Shown in pieces: positions 43,910 through 51,273 of a DNA stretch of 60,326 nucleotides. The DNA lies in NCBI GenBank assembly GCA_036010965.1, contig DASCMO010000012.1, positions 1 through 60,326 on the forward strand, given 5' to 3'. The notes under the pieces were generated by a model. That model worked only from the letters and a program-made list of their open reading frames with translations, was not told the origin of the DNA and did not search any database. Numbering within the stretch: position 1 is the first letter of the stretch; the number at the start of each line of letters is the position of its first letter. Source of the DNA: GCA-2686265 sp036010965 (lineage in GTDB: Bacteria > Planctomycetota > UBA1135 > GCA-002686595). The position numbers were made by a program, and so were the translations under genes.

Positions 43910-45646
43910 ATGACACGGGCAGCGATCCGGCGCGGGCCCTTGGCCCTGGCTCCCAAGCTCCGACGCGGGCCGGGCTGGGGCATCTCCCTCGGCCTTGGGC
44001 TCGGCCTTGGGTTCGGCCTGAGCCTCGGCCTGGGCGCATGCGCAGACGGGGCTGGAAGCGTCCTGCTCAGCGAGGAAGCGCGCGCTCGCGGCCTGCGTTT
44101 CACCCACGACGCCGGGATCGGGGGTCGCTGCTTCCTTCCGGAACACCTCGCCAGCGGCGCGGCCCTCTTCGACTGCGACGGTGACGGCGACCTTGACGCT
44201 TACCTCTTGAACGGAGCCCGCCCCCACCACTCCGAAGGGCAGAGCGCACCCAACCGACTGTTCATCAACGAGGGGGGGCGCTTCGAGGACGACACCGAGC
44301 GCTCGGGCCTCGGCGATGCTGGCTACGGCATGGCCGTCGCCGTGGGGGACGTGGACAACGACGGCGACCTGGACGTCTACGTCGCCAACCACGGCCCCGA
44401 CGCCTTCTACCGCAATCGGGGCGACGGGACCTTCGCGGACCAGACCACCTCGGCTGGGATCGCCAACGACGGCTGGGCCTGTGCGGCGGGCTTCTTCGAT
44501 TACGACCTCGACGGCTGGCTGGACCTCTACGTCGGCAACTACCTCGATCACGACCCGAACATCTCCTGCACCGACGACGCGGGCCGGCTCGAGTACTGCG
44601 GACCGCAGACCCAGCCGCCCCAGGCGGACGTCCTCTACCACAACCGGGGCGACGGCACCTTCGAGGACGTCTCCATCGCGAGCGGCATCTCCCTCGTCCA
44701 GGGCCACACCCTCGGTGTTCTGTGCGAAGACCTCGACGGAGACGACCTGCCCGACATCCTGGTCGCCTGCGATGCCGATCCAAACCTCCTCTGGCGCAAC
44801 CGCGGTGACGGCACCTTCGAGGAGGTCGGCGCCGCGCGCGGCCTGGCGCTGAACGCCTTCGGCAAGGCCGAGGCGAGCATGGGCGTCGCTGCCGCGGACA
44901 CCGACGGGGACGGTCGCTGGGAGGTGCTGCTGACGCATCTGGGCAGCGAGACGAACACCTATTACCGGCCGTCGGAGACGGGGACCTGGGGAGACCGGAC
45001 TGCGGGCTCGGGGCTCGGCGCGACCAGCCTGGAGCGCACGGGGTTCGGTCTGGCCTTCCTCGATCTGGACCTCGACGGACGTCCCGATGCGGCCGTGGCC
45101 AACGGGCGCGTGCGACGCGCTCCGCCAGAAGCCGGGGCGGGGGGCGTTCTGGCCGCCTACGGCGAACCAAACCTGCTCTACCTCGGGCGCGGCGACGGCA
45201 GCTTCGCCCTCGTCGGTCAGCGTGCGGGGCGGGCCTGGAACGAGCCGCGCGTGAGCCGCGCCCTGGCCGTCGGCGACGTCGACGGGGACGGCGCTCCCGA
45301 CCTCTTGCTCGCCAACTGCAACGGCCCCGCCCAGCTCTTCCTGGCCCGCCCTCCGGCAGGCGCCCACTGGCTCTCGGTGCGGGCACTCGACCCAGCCCTC
45401 TCGCGCGATGCCTACGGCGCCCGCATCACCGTGCGACTGGGAGAGCGCCGCCTCTCCGGTCGGGTGCAGGCCGGCGGCGGCTATGCGGCCAGCAGCGACC
45501 CGCGCGTCCACTTCGGCCTGGGAGCGTCAGGCGCGGTGGACGAGATCGAGGTGCGCTGGCCCGGCGGGGAGGTCGAACGCTACCCTGGAGTCCAGGCCGA
45601 CCACGCCATCACCTTGTTGCGCGGGGCGGGACACACGGACCCTTGA
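43910..45646 (+). CDS. ASPIC/UnbV (CRTAC1-like) FG-GAP repeat lipoprotein
   Basis: 578 residues from ATG at 43910 (MTRAAIRRGPL; GTG at 43901 is an alternative). A Gly-Leu-rich hydrophobic signal ends at the lipobox LGAC. The mature protein is an integrin-like VCBS/FG-GAP propeller with Asp-rich calcium sites (FDCDGDGDLDAYLLNG, VDNDGDLDVYVANHG, FDYDLDGWLDLYVGNY, DLDLDGRPDAAVANG, DVDGDGAPDLLLANC). The C-terminal ASPIC/UnbV domain is seen in GARITVRLGERRLSGRVQ and GASGAVDEIEVRWPGGEVE. Binding or adhesion roles are usual for the family. It overlaps the next gene by 4 nt (TTGA). A second member of the family is at the right edge. Confidence 0.93.
   Translation: MTRAAIRRGPLALAPKLRRGPGWGISLGLGLGLGFGLSLGLGACADGAGSVLLSEEARARGLRFTHDAGIGGRCFLPEHLASGAALFDCDGDGDLDAYLLNGARPHHSEGQSAPNRLFINEGGRFEDDTERSGLGDAGYGMAVAVGDVDNDGDLDVYVANHGPDAFYRNRGDGTFADQTTSAGIANDGWACAAGFFDYDLDGWLDLYVGNYLDHDPNISCTDDAGRLEYCGPQTQPPQADVLYHNRGDGTFEDVSIASGISLVQGHTLGVLCEDLDGDDLPDILVACDADPNLLWRNRGDGTFEEVGAARGLALNAFGKAEASMGVAAADTDGDGRWEVLLTHLGSETNTYYRPSETGTWGDRTAGSGLGATSLERTGFGLAFLDLDLDGRPDAAVANGRVRRAPPEAGAGGVLAAYGEPNLLYLGRGDGSFALVGQRAGRAWNEPRVSRALAVGDVDGDGAPDLLLANCNGPAQLFLARPPAGAHWLSVRALDPALSRDAYGARITVRLGERRLSGRVQAGGGYAASSDPRVHFGLGASGAVDEIEVRWPGGEVERYPGVQADHAITLLRGAGHTDP
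43988..44035 (+). repeat. four 12-nt imperfect tandem repeats in a signal-peptide region
   Basis: Four consecutive 12-nt units (CTCGGCCTTGGG and variants) encode LGLG, LGLG, FGLS, LGLG in the hydrophobic core of the lipoprotein signal of the ASPIC/UnbV gene. The first two units are identical. Gain or loss of a unit would keep the frame and change the length of the hydrophobic core. Confidence 0.8.
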
Positions 45647-46506
45647 AGATCACCCTGCTCGACGGCCCGATGGGCACGCAACTGCTCGCGCGCGGCATCC
45701 CGACGCCCCTCCCGGCCTGGAGTGCGAACGCCCTGATCCGGGAGCCGGAGGCCGTGGCCGACCTCCACCGCGACTACGCCGCAGCGGGGGCCACGGTGCA
45801 CACATCCAACACCTTCCGAACGCGCTCGGAACTGTTCCCCGAACGCTGGGAGGAGTTGAGCCGGCTCGCCGTCAGCCTCGCGCGCGATGCTGTTCCCAGC
45901 GGGCAGCGCGTGGCGGGCTCGATCGCGCCCCTGGCTGACTGCTACCGACCCGACCTGAGCCCGGCCGAGGAGCAGCCGGAGCAAACGCGCGCGGAACACG
46001 GTCGGCTCGCGCGGGTCCTGGCGGAGGCAGGCTGCGACTTGCTGCTTTGCGAGTCCTTTCCGCACCCCGGCGAGGGGCTGTTGGCAGTCGAGGCCGCCGT
46101 ACAGACGGGGGTCGAGACCTGGTGCGCCTTCACGCCGGGCTGGGACGCCTCCCTGCTCACCCCGCGCACCCTCGCAGACGCTGCTCGCGGGGCCCTCGAT
46201 CGCGGCGCCGTCGCCGTTCTGGTCAACTGCCTGCCCATCGCCCGCGGCCTTGCGTACGTCGAGGCCCTCGCCCAGGCAGTGGCCGGGCGCGACGCGGCCT
46301 TCGGCTGCTACGCGAACGCCGGAGTCCCCGACGAGCAGGTCGGCTGGGCGCCCAGCGCGCCTCAGATCGAGTCCCACACCAGGGCCGCCGCGGACTGGAT
46401 CGACGCCGGCGCGACCATCGTCGGCGGTTGCTGCGGCACGAGCCCCGAGCACATCGCGGCCCTCGCTGAACGGTTCGTCGGTCCTGGGCAGGGAGAATGC
46501 CCGTGA
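45643..46506 (+). CDS. homocysteine S-methyltransferase family protein
   Basis: 287 residues, starting with TTG at 45643 that overlaps the previous stop (TTGA), then MKITLLDGPMGTQLLARGI-like sequence (KITLLDGPMGTQLLARG), the family N-terminus. The zinc site is complete: Cys in AVLVNCLPI, and two Cys in TIVGGCCGTSPEHIAAL. The domain transfers a methyl group from S-methylmethionine or a similar donor to homocysteine. There is no cobalamin domain, so it is the small MmuM/BHMT type. The TTG start is unusual, but no ATG or GTG lies nearby in frame before the conserved DGPMGT block. Translationally coupled to the neighbours on both sides. Confidence 0.9.
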   Translation: MKITLLDGPMGTQLLARGIPTPLPAWSANALIREPEAVADLHRDYAAAGATVHTSNTFRTRSELFPERWEELSRLAVSLARDAVPSGQRVAGSIAPLADCYRPDLSPAEEQPEQTRAEHGRLARVLAEAGCDLLLCESFPHPGEGLLAVEAAVQTGVETWCAFTPGWDASLLTPRTLADAARGALDRGAVAVLVNCLPIARGLAYVEALAQAVAGRDAAFGCYANAGVPDEQVGWAPSAPQIESHTRAAADWIDAGATIVGGCCGTSPEHIAALAERFVGPGQGECP

Positions 46507-47549
46507 AGGCCCTGACCCTGCACGCACCCGGCGATCTGCGCTTCGAGGAGGTGGCCGAGCCACGCTTGCTGCATGGCACCGACGCCCTCGTGCGCGTGCA
46601 GCTCGGCGCCCTGTGCGGTTCGGACATGCACGTCTACCACGGTCGGGAGCCGGGCCTCGACCCGGGGACGGTGATGGGCCACGAGTTCCTCGGCGAGGTG
46701 CTCGAGGTCGGCCAGGACGTGCAGCGCTTCCAGGCGGGGGCGCTGGTCGTGAGCCCCTTCTCCACCAGTTGCGGCGCGTGCCCGCCCTGCCGCAGCGGGT
46801 TGACCGCACGCTGCGAGCGCGGTGAGCTGTTCGGTTGGGTGCGGGACGGGCGCGGGTTGCAGGGCGCCCAGGCCGAGATCGTGCGCGTACCCCTGGCGGA
46901 AACGACCCTCGTAACCGTCCCCGAAGGCGCCCCACTGGAGCAGGTGTTGCTGTGCGGCGACGTGCTCTCGACCGGGTTCTTCTGCGCCGAGGCGGCCGAT
47001 GTCGGCCCGGGTAGCGTCGCGGCTGTCGTCGGCTGCGGTCCCGTGGGTCTGATGGCGGTCGTCGGCGCCCTCGAACTCGGCGCCGCGCGCGTCTTCGCCG
47101 TGGATTCGGTCCCCGAGCGCCTGGCCCTGGCCGAGCGCCTGGGTGCCTGGCCCGTGGACCGCTCGCGCGAGGTTCCCCTCGAGCGCCTGCGCGCCGAGAC
47201 CGACGGGCGCGGGGTGGACTGCGCCCTTGAGGCGGTCGGGACCCCGGCCGCCATGGACCTGGCCTTCTCGATCCTGCGGCCGGGAGGCACGCTCTGTGCC
47301 GCCGGTGTCCACACCGAGCCTCGCATGGCCTTCTCGCCGGCCGCCGCCTACGACCGCAACCTGACCTTCCGGACCGGACGCTGTTCCGCGCGACACATGA
47401 TGGAGCGCACGCTCGCCATCGTCGCGCGCGGCGAGGTGCCCCTGGGGGAACTCGTCTCCCATCGCCTGCCCCTCGAGCAGGGGCCCCACGCTTACGAACT
47501 CTTCGACCGCAGGCTCGAGGGCTGCACGAAGGTCCTCTTCCTGCCCTGA
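46497..47549 (+). CDS. zinc-dependent alcohol dehydrogenase (MDR family)
   Basis: 350 residues, overlapping the previous gene by 10 nt. The catalytic zinc ligands are in GALCGSDMHVYHG and GHEFLGEV. The structural zinc site has cysteines in SCGACPPCRSGLTARC. The Rossmann fold shows AAVVGCGPVGLMAV, followed by ARVFAVDSVPERLALAERLGA and VDCALEAVG. The family oxidises alcohols, polyols or sugar derivatives with NAD(P); the substrate is unknown. It is the last gene of the plus-strand operon and ends 10 nt from the convergent flavoprotein gene. Confidence 0.93.
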   Translation: MPVKALTLHAPGDLRFEEVAEPRLLHGTDALVRVQLGALCGSDMHVYHGREPGLDPGTVMGHEFLGEVLEVGQDVQRFQAGALVVSPFSTSCGACPPCRSGLTARCERGELFGWVRDGRGLQGAQAEIVRVPLAETTLVTVPEGAPLEQVLLCGDVLSTGFFCAEAADVGPGSVAAVVGCGPVGLMAVVGALELGAARVFAVDSVPERLALAERLGAWPVDRSREVPLERLRAETDGRGVDCALEAVGTPAAMDLAFSILRPGGTLCAAGVHTEPRMAFSPAAAYDRNLTFRTGRCSARHMMERTLAIVARGEVPLGELVSHRLPLEQGPHAYELFDRRLEGCTKVLFLP

Positions 47550-47559
47550 GGCGACGCCC

Positions 47560-48867
47560 TCAGCGCAGGCGTTCGGGGATCGGAAAATCCCCGTAGCGCA
47601 GATCGGCCTTGAGATCCAGCTGCTCGAAGAGGCTCTCGATGCGCTCTGAGCGGTTGGTGAGGAAGGAGGTCGTCAGGGCCAGCAGCTTCTCCTCGTCGCT
47701 GAAGGCCCGCAGGGACTTCAGGCCGGCCTTCATGTCCTCGTCACCGTAGGTGCGGTCGGCGGGGACCGCCAGCAGGCGGAAGAGGCGCAGGCGCTCGAGG
47801 TACTGGCGCTCGAAGAACTCCTGGTAGCTGGCGCTTCGCTCGCGCTTCTTCATCGACATCTCGATCGACCACGCGGCCAGGATGCCCGCGTACATACCGA
47901 AGGTCACGCCGGCCGAATTGATGGGATCGACGAAGGCGGCCGCGTCGCCGACCAGGTAGCAGCCGTCGACGGCCAGGCGCACGGGTTTGTAGGCGTAGTC
48001 CCGAATGAAGCTCGCGCTGCCCTCGATGAACTGCGAGTTGCCGACCAGCTTGCCCACGATGGGCGAGGCTTCGACGGCGCGCAGGAACTTCGCCTCCATG
48101 CCAGGGGCGCCGGCGCCGATCTCCTTCCAGCGCTCCGGGGTCAGGATGATCCCGACGCTGGTGGTCTCGCGCAGGGGAATGTGCCAGGCCCAGCCCCAGT
48201 CGCCCAATGCAGCCACGACGGTCACGGGCGGGTGCGTGTGCAGCTGAGAGATGGGACGGATCTCGCTCTCGAAGTCCAGATACTCCCCCCCCGTGTAGTA
48301 TCCCCAGGCAGCGGAGAAGCGCAGGTCATCGTCGAAGACTCGGAAGCCCTCCTGCTTGGCGACCAGAGCGCTCTGCCCGCTCGCATCCACGACGAAGGAG
48401 GCCTCGATGCTGCCCTCTCCGTCCTCCTCCAGACACTTGTAGAAGACACGCTTGTTCTCCGAACCGCCAAGCTCCACACGGGTCGCCTGCACGCGTTCGA
48501 AGACGGACACACCCAGACGAGCGCTGCCATCCAGCAGGATCTTGTCGAAGCAGTCCCGGTCCACGTGCAGGGGCTTGCGCGAGTGACCGAAGTCCTTGAA
48601 GGAGGAGCGTCGCAAGCTGCCCCCCCACAGGACCAGGGCGCCGGCCTTCTCCACGAAACGCGCCGCTTCCACCTCTGCGGTGACGCCCAACATGTCCACG
48701 TGGCTCCAGAAGTGCGGCAGCAGGCTCTCCCCCACCGTGGGCCGCGGGTGGCGCGCCTTTTCCAGCAACACGACCTCGAAACCGGCCTTGGCCAGCATGC
48801 CCGAGGCCATGCTGCCGGCCGGGCCGCCGCCGATGACGACGACATCACACTTGGAGGGGATCTGCAC
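47560..48867 (-). CDS. FAD-dependent oxidoreductase, flavin halogenase-like
   Basis: 435 residues, cytoplasmic. The FAD-binding motif is VVVIGGGPAGSMASGML (GGGPAG, 13-18). Further motifs are PTVGESLLPHFW, and WAWHIP at 226-231, the WxWxIP signature of flavin-dependent halogenases. GCYLVGDAAAFVDPINSAGV is the second FAD region. K74 in FVEKAGALVLWGG sits in the area where halogenases have their catalytic lysine. WxWxIP also occurs in non-halogenating relatives, so halogenation is a hypothesis. No biosynthetic partner genes are visible in the neighbourhood. Geranylgeranyl-reductase-like function is an alternative. Confidence 0.85.
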   Translation of the reverse strand: MQIPSKCDVVVIGGGPAGSMASGMLAKAGFEVVLLEKARHPRPTVGESLLPHFWSHVDMLGVTAEVEAARFVEKAGALVLWGGSLRRSSFKDFGHSRKPLHVDRDCFDKILLDGSARLGVSVFERVQATRVELGGSENKRVFYKCLEEDGEGSIEASFVVDASGQSALVAKQEGFRVFDDDLRFSAAWGYYTGGEYLDFESEIRPISQLHTHPPVTVVAALGDWGWAWHIPLRETTSVGIILTPERWKEIGAGAPGMEAKFLRAVEASPIVGKLVGNSQFIEGSASFIRDYAYKPVRLAVDGCYLVGDAAAFVDPINSAGVTFGMYAGILAAWSIEMSMKKRERSASYQEFFERQYLERLRLFRLLAVPADRTYGDEDMKAGLKSLRAFSDEEKLLALTTSFLTNRSERIESLFEQLDLKADLRYGDFPIPERLR

Positions 48868-48981
48868 GATGGGAGCCTGTCTCGACCACCGTGTCAGGCT
48901 TGGTGAGCAGAAACCCGAACTTATCAGGCCCTCGACGGACGCACAAGCCGCCCTTCCGCGCTGTGTGCGCGGTCTCCTCGC

Positions 48982-50505
48982 CTACCGCAGGCGCTCGCGA
49001 GTCCCGCGCGGGTCAGTCTCTCCATAGAGCTCCTGAAGGCGCTCCAGCTCGGCCTCCAAACGCTCGCGCACCTCGGCGTAGGCCGGGTCGGAATGAACGC
49101 TGGTGAGTTCGGCCGGATCGCGCTCGAGGTCGAACAACTCCCACTCGTCGATCAGGTAGTAGTGGATCAACTTGTAGCGCTTGTCGCGCACGCCGTAGTG
49201 GCGCTGAACAGCGTGCACACCGGGAAACTCGTAGTAGTGGTAGTAAACCGATGCGCGCCACTGCTCGGGCTCCTCTCCACGCAGTAGGCCCAGAAGGCTC
49301 TCGCCCTGCATCGCCTCGGGCACGGCCACACCGGCGGCTTCGAGGAAGGTGGGCGCGAAGTCGATGTTTCCCACCAGACGCTCCTCCACGCGGCCGGGCT
49401 CGATGGTCCGCGGCCAGCGGACGATGAGCGGCATGCGCAGGGATTCCTCGTACATCCAGCGCTTGTCGTACCAGCCGTGCTCCCCCAGGTAGAAGCCCTG
49501 GTCCGAGCTGTAGACGACGATCGTGTTCTCTTCCAGCCCCGCCTCCTTCAGGTAGTCGAGCACCCGTCCCAGGTTCTCGTCCACGGAAGCGACACAGCGC
49601 AGATAGTCCTTGATGTAGCGCTGGTAGCGCCATCGGACCAGGTCCTCGCCCGAGAGATCGGCCGCCTCAAATGCGACATTCTTCGGCCCGTAGGCCGCCT
49701 CCCACACCTCGAGTTGGGAGGCCGTCAGGTTGGGGGGCGGCACGAACTTGAGGTCGCGCCGGGACATGTGACGCGCCAGGGTCATCTCCTGAGCGGCGGC
49801 GGCGCTGCTGCGACCCGCGTAGTCATCGAAGAGCGTCGCCGGCTCGGGGATCCGGACGTCGTCGTAGAGGGTCAACTGGTCCGGCCCAGGCGCCCACTCG
49901 CGGTGCGGCGCCTTGTGCTGATACATCAAGAGGAACGGGCGCTCGGGGTCGCGCTCCTCGCGCAGCCACTCGAGCGTCAGGTCGGTGATCACCTCCGTCG
50001 TGTACCCCGTGTGCTCAACCCGCCCCTGCGGCGTCAGCATCGGCGGGTTGTAGTAAGGCCCCTGCCCTATCAGAACCTCCCAGTGATCGAACCCGGTCGG
50101 GGCGCTCTTGAGGTGCCACTTGCCGATCAGCGCCGTCTGGTAGCCGGCCCCTTGCAGCAGCTTGGGGAAAGTCGTCTGGGAGCCGTCGAACACCACGCCG
50201 TTGTCGATCACCCCGTTCCGATGTGTGTGCTTACCCGTCAGGACCGTCGCGCGGCTCGGGGCGCAGATCGAGTTACCGCAGAAGCAGTGACTGAAGCGCA
50301 CGCCCTCCTCCGCCAGGCGGTCGATGTTGGGAGTCGTGTTGATGCGCGAGCCGTAGGCTCCGATGGCCTGGGCGGCGTGATCATCGGAGAACACGAACAG
50401 GATGTTGGGGCGCTCGTCTTCGGCCTGGGCGATGCCCGCAATGGCCGCGACGGCGGTCAGGATCAGCAAGGAGTTTTGCAGCATGGGATCGATGATTCGG
50501 GGCAC
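48982..50505 (-). CDS. exported type I sulfatase
   Basis: 507 residues from GTG at 50505, chosen for a GGGAGGA ribosome site upstream; an ATG at 50484 is an alternative. Signal peptide LLILTAVAAIAGIAQA. Sulfatase motifs: NILFVFSDDHAAQAIGAYG with two metal aspartates, CAPSRATVLTG with the cysteine (C81) that is converted to formylglycine, GKWHLKS, and SDQGFYLGEHGWYDKR. It cleaves sulfate esters, probably from sulfated polysaccharides. It lies 26 nt downstream of an ECF sigma factor on the same strand and may be controlled with it. A true formylglycine-generating enzyme is needed for activity; the SUMF1-like proteins in this window do not look able to do it. Confidence 0.95.
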   Translation of the reverse strand: MPRIIDPMLQNSLLILTAVAAIAGIAQAEDERPNILFVFSDDHAAQAIGAYGSRINTTPNIDRLAEEGVRFSHCFCGNSICAPSRATVLTGKHTHRNGVIDNGVVFDGSQTTFPKLLQGAGYQTALIGKWHLKSAPTGFDHWEVLIGQGPYYNPPMLTPQGRVEHTGYTTEVITDLTLEWLREERDPERPFLLMYQHKAPHREWAPGPDQLTLYDDVRIPEPATLFDDYAGRSSAAAAQEMTLARHMSRRDLKFVPPPNLTASQLEVWEAAYGPKNVAFEAADLSGEDLVRWRYQRYIKDYLRCVASVDENLGRVLDYLKEAGLEENTIVVYSSDQGFYLGEHGWYDKRWMYEESLRMPLIVRWPRTIEPGRVEERLVGNIDFAPTFLEAAGVAVPEAMQGESLLGLLRGEEPEQWRASVYYHYYEFPGVHAVQRHYGVRDKRYKLIHYYLIDEWELFDLERDPAELTSVHSDPAYAEVRERLEAELERLQELYGETDPRGTRERLR

Positions 50506-50531
50506 TCAGCGGGCTTCCTCCCGCGCCAGAC

Positions 50532-51107
50532 TCAGGCGTTCGTATCGTTCTCCAGGAAGCGCCCCAGCCAGGCGCGCGCCGAGCTCCAGACCCGCTCGAC
50601 CGTGCGCGCCGAGACCTCCAGCGCCTCGGCGATTTCATCGTGTGAGAGGCCGCCGAAGATACGCAGTTCCGCAACCCGGTAGAGCTGGGGCTCGCTGCGC
50701 TCGAGGCGTTCGAGAGCTTCGTCGAGGGCCAGCACCTTCCAGCTGGCCTGTTCCACGTCCGCTATGTGCTCGCCGAGGGGCTCGCGCACACCTCCGTCCC
50801 GGCGCACGGCATGCTTGGCGCGCGCGTGATCGACCAAGACGCTGCGCATGGCCCGCGCAGCCACGCGCACGAAGTGCTTGCGGTCCTGCCAGTCCGGCTC
50901 CGCCAGACCCGCGAGCTTGAGCCAGGCCTCGTTCACAAGGGCCGTTGACTGCAAGGTGTGCGCCGGTCCCTGGGCGCGCATCATGGCCCGCGCCCGCCGC
51001 TGCAACTCCTCGTAGATGTGCGAGAAGAGCTCCTGCTCGGCATCCGTATCCCCGGCGCACATGCGCTTGAGGAGCACGGTCGTGCGATCGGGTGAGTCGG
51101 CGGACAT
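50532..51107 (-). CDS. ECF-type RNA polymerase sigma factor, TIGR02999-like
   Basis: 191 residues from ATG at 51107. Sigma region 2 is ELFSHIYEELQRRARAMMRA followed by HTLQSTALVNEAWLKL, and DRKHFVRVAARAMRSVLVDHARAK, all typical of the TIGR02999 group found in planctomycetes and acidobacteria. Sigma region 4 has a helix-turn-helix (LRIFGGLSHDEIAEALEVSARTVERVW, here given as two parts: GGLSHDEIAEALEVS and ARTVERVW). It may direct transcription of the sulfatase gene 26 nt downstream. A palindrome at 51116-51129 precedes the start. No anti-sigma gene is adjacent. Confidence 0.93.
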   Translation of the reverse strand: MSADSPDRTTVLLKRMCAGDTDAEQELFSHIYEELQRRARAMMRAQGPAHTLQSTALVNEAWLKLAGLAEPDWQDRKHFVRVAARAMRSVLVDHARAKHAVRRDGGVREPLGEHIADVEQASWKVLALDEALERLERSEPQLYRVAELRIFGGLSHDEIAEALEVSARTVERVWSSARAWLGRFLENDTNA

Positions 51108-51115
51108 CTGAGAGA

Positions 51116-51129
51116 CCGGACCTGTCCGG
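51116..51129. promoter_or_regulatory. 14-bp inverted repeat upstream of the ECF sigma gene
   Basis: CCGGAC-CT-GTCCGG is a perfect 6-bp inverted repeat with a 2-nt spacer, 9 nt before the sigma factor start codon. It overlaps the ribosome-binding region (ACAGG on the coding strand) and lies in the divergent intergenic region shared with the amidohydrolase at 51274. It could be an operator or an mRNA hairpin that masks the ribosome site; chance in GC-rich DNA is possible. Confidence 0.35.
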
Positions 51130-51273
51130 CAACGGGATATTCTCACGCGGCCGCGCCCGCGCCTCAAGATCCTCCCCAACTGAACGGCCACTCGGGCCTC
51201 TCGGGCCATCCACTGGACGCCTCGGCGCTCATCTGCCACCTTTCCCTCCCCGCCCCCTGCACGAAGGTCCGAA

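Noticed and set aside
48920..48946. Possible sigma-70-type promoter (TTGTGC, 15 nt, GATAAG, minus strand) before the flavoprotein gene
   Set aside because: The spacing is short and the boxes match poorly; planctomycete promoters are not known well enough to call it.
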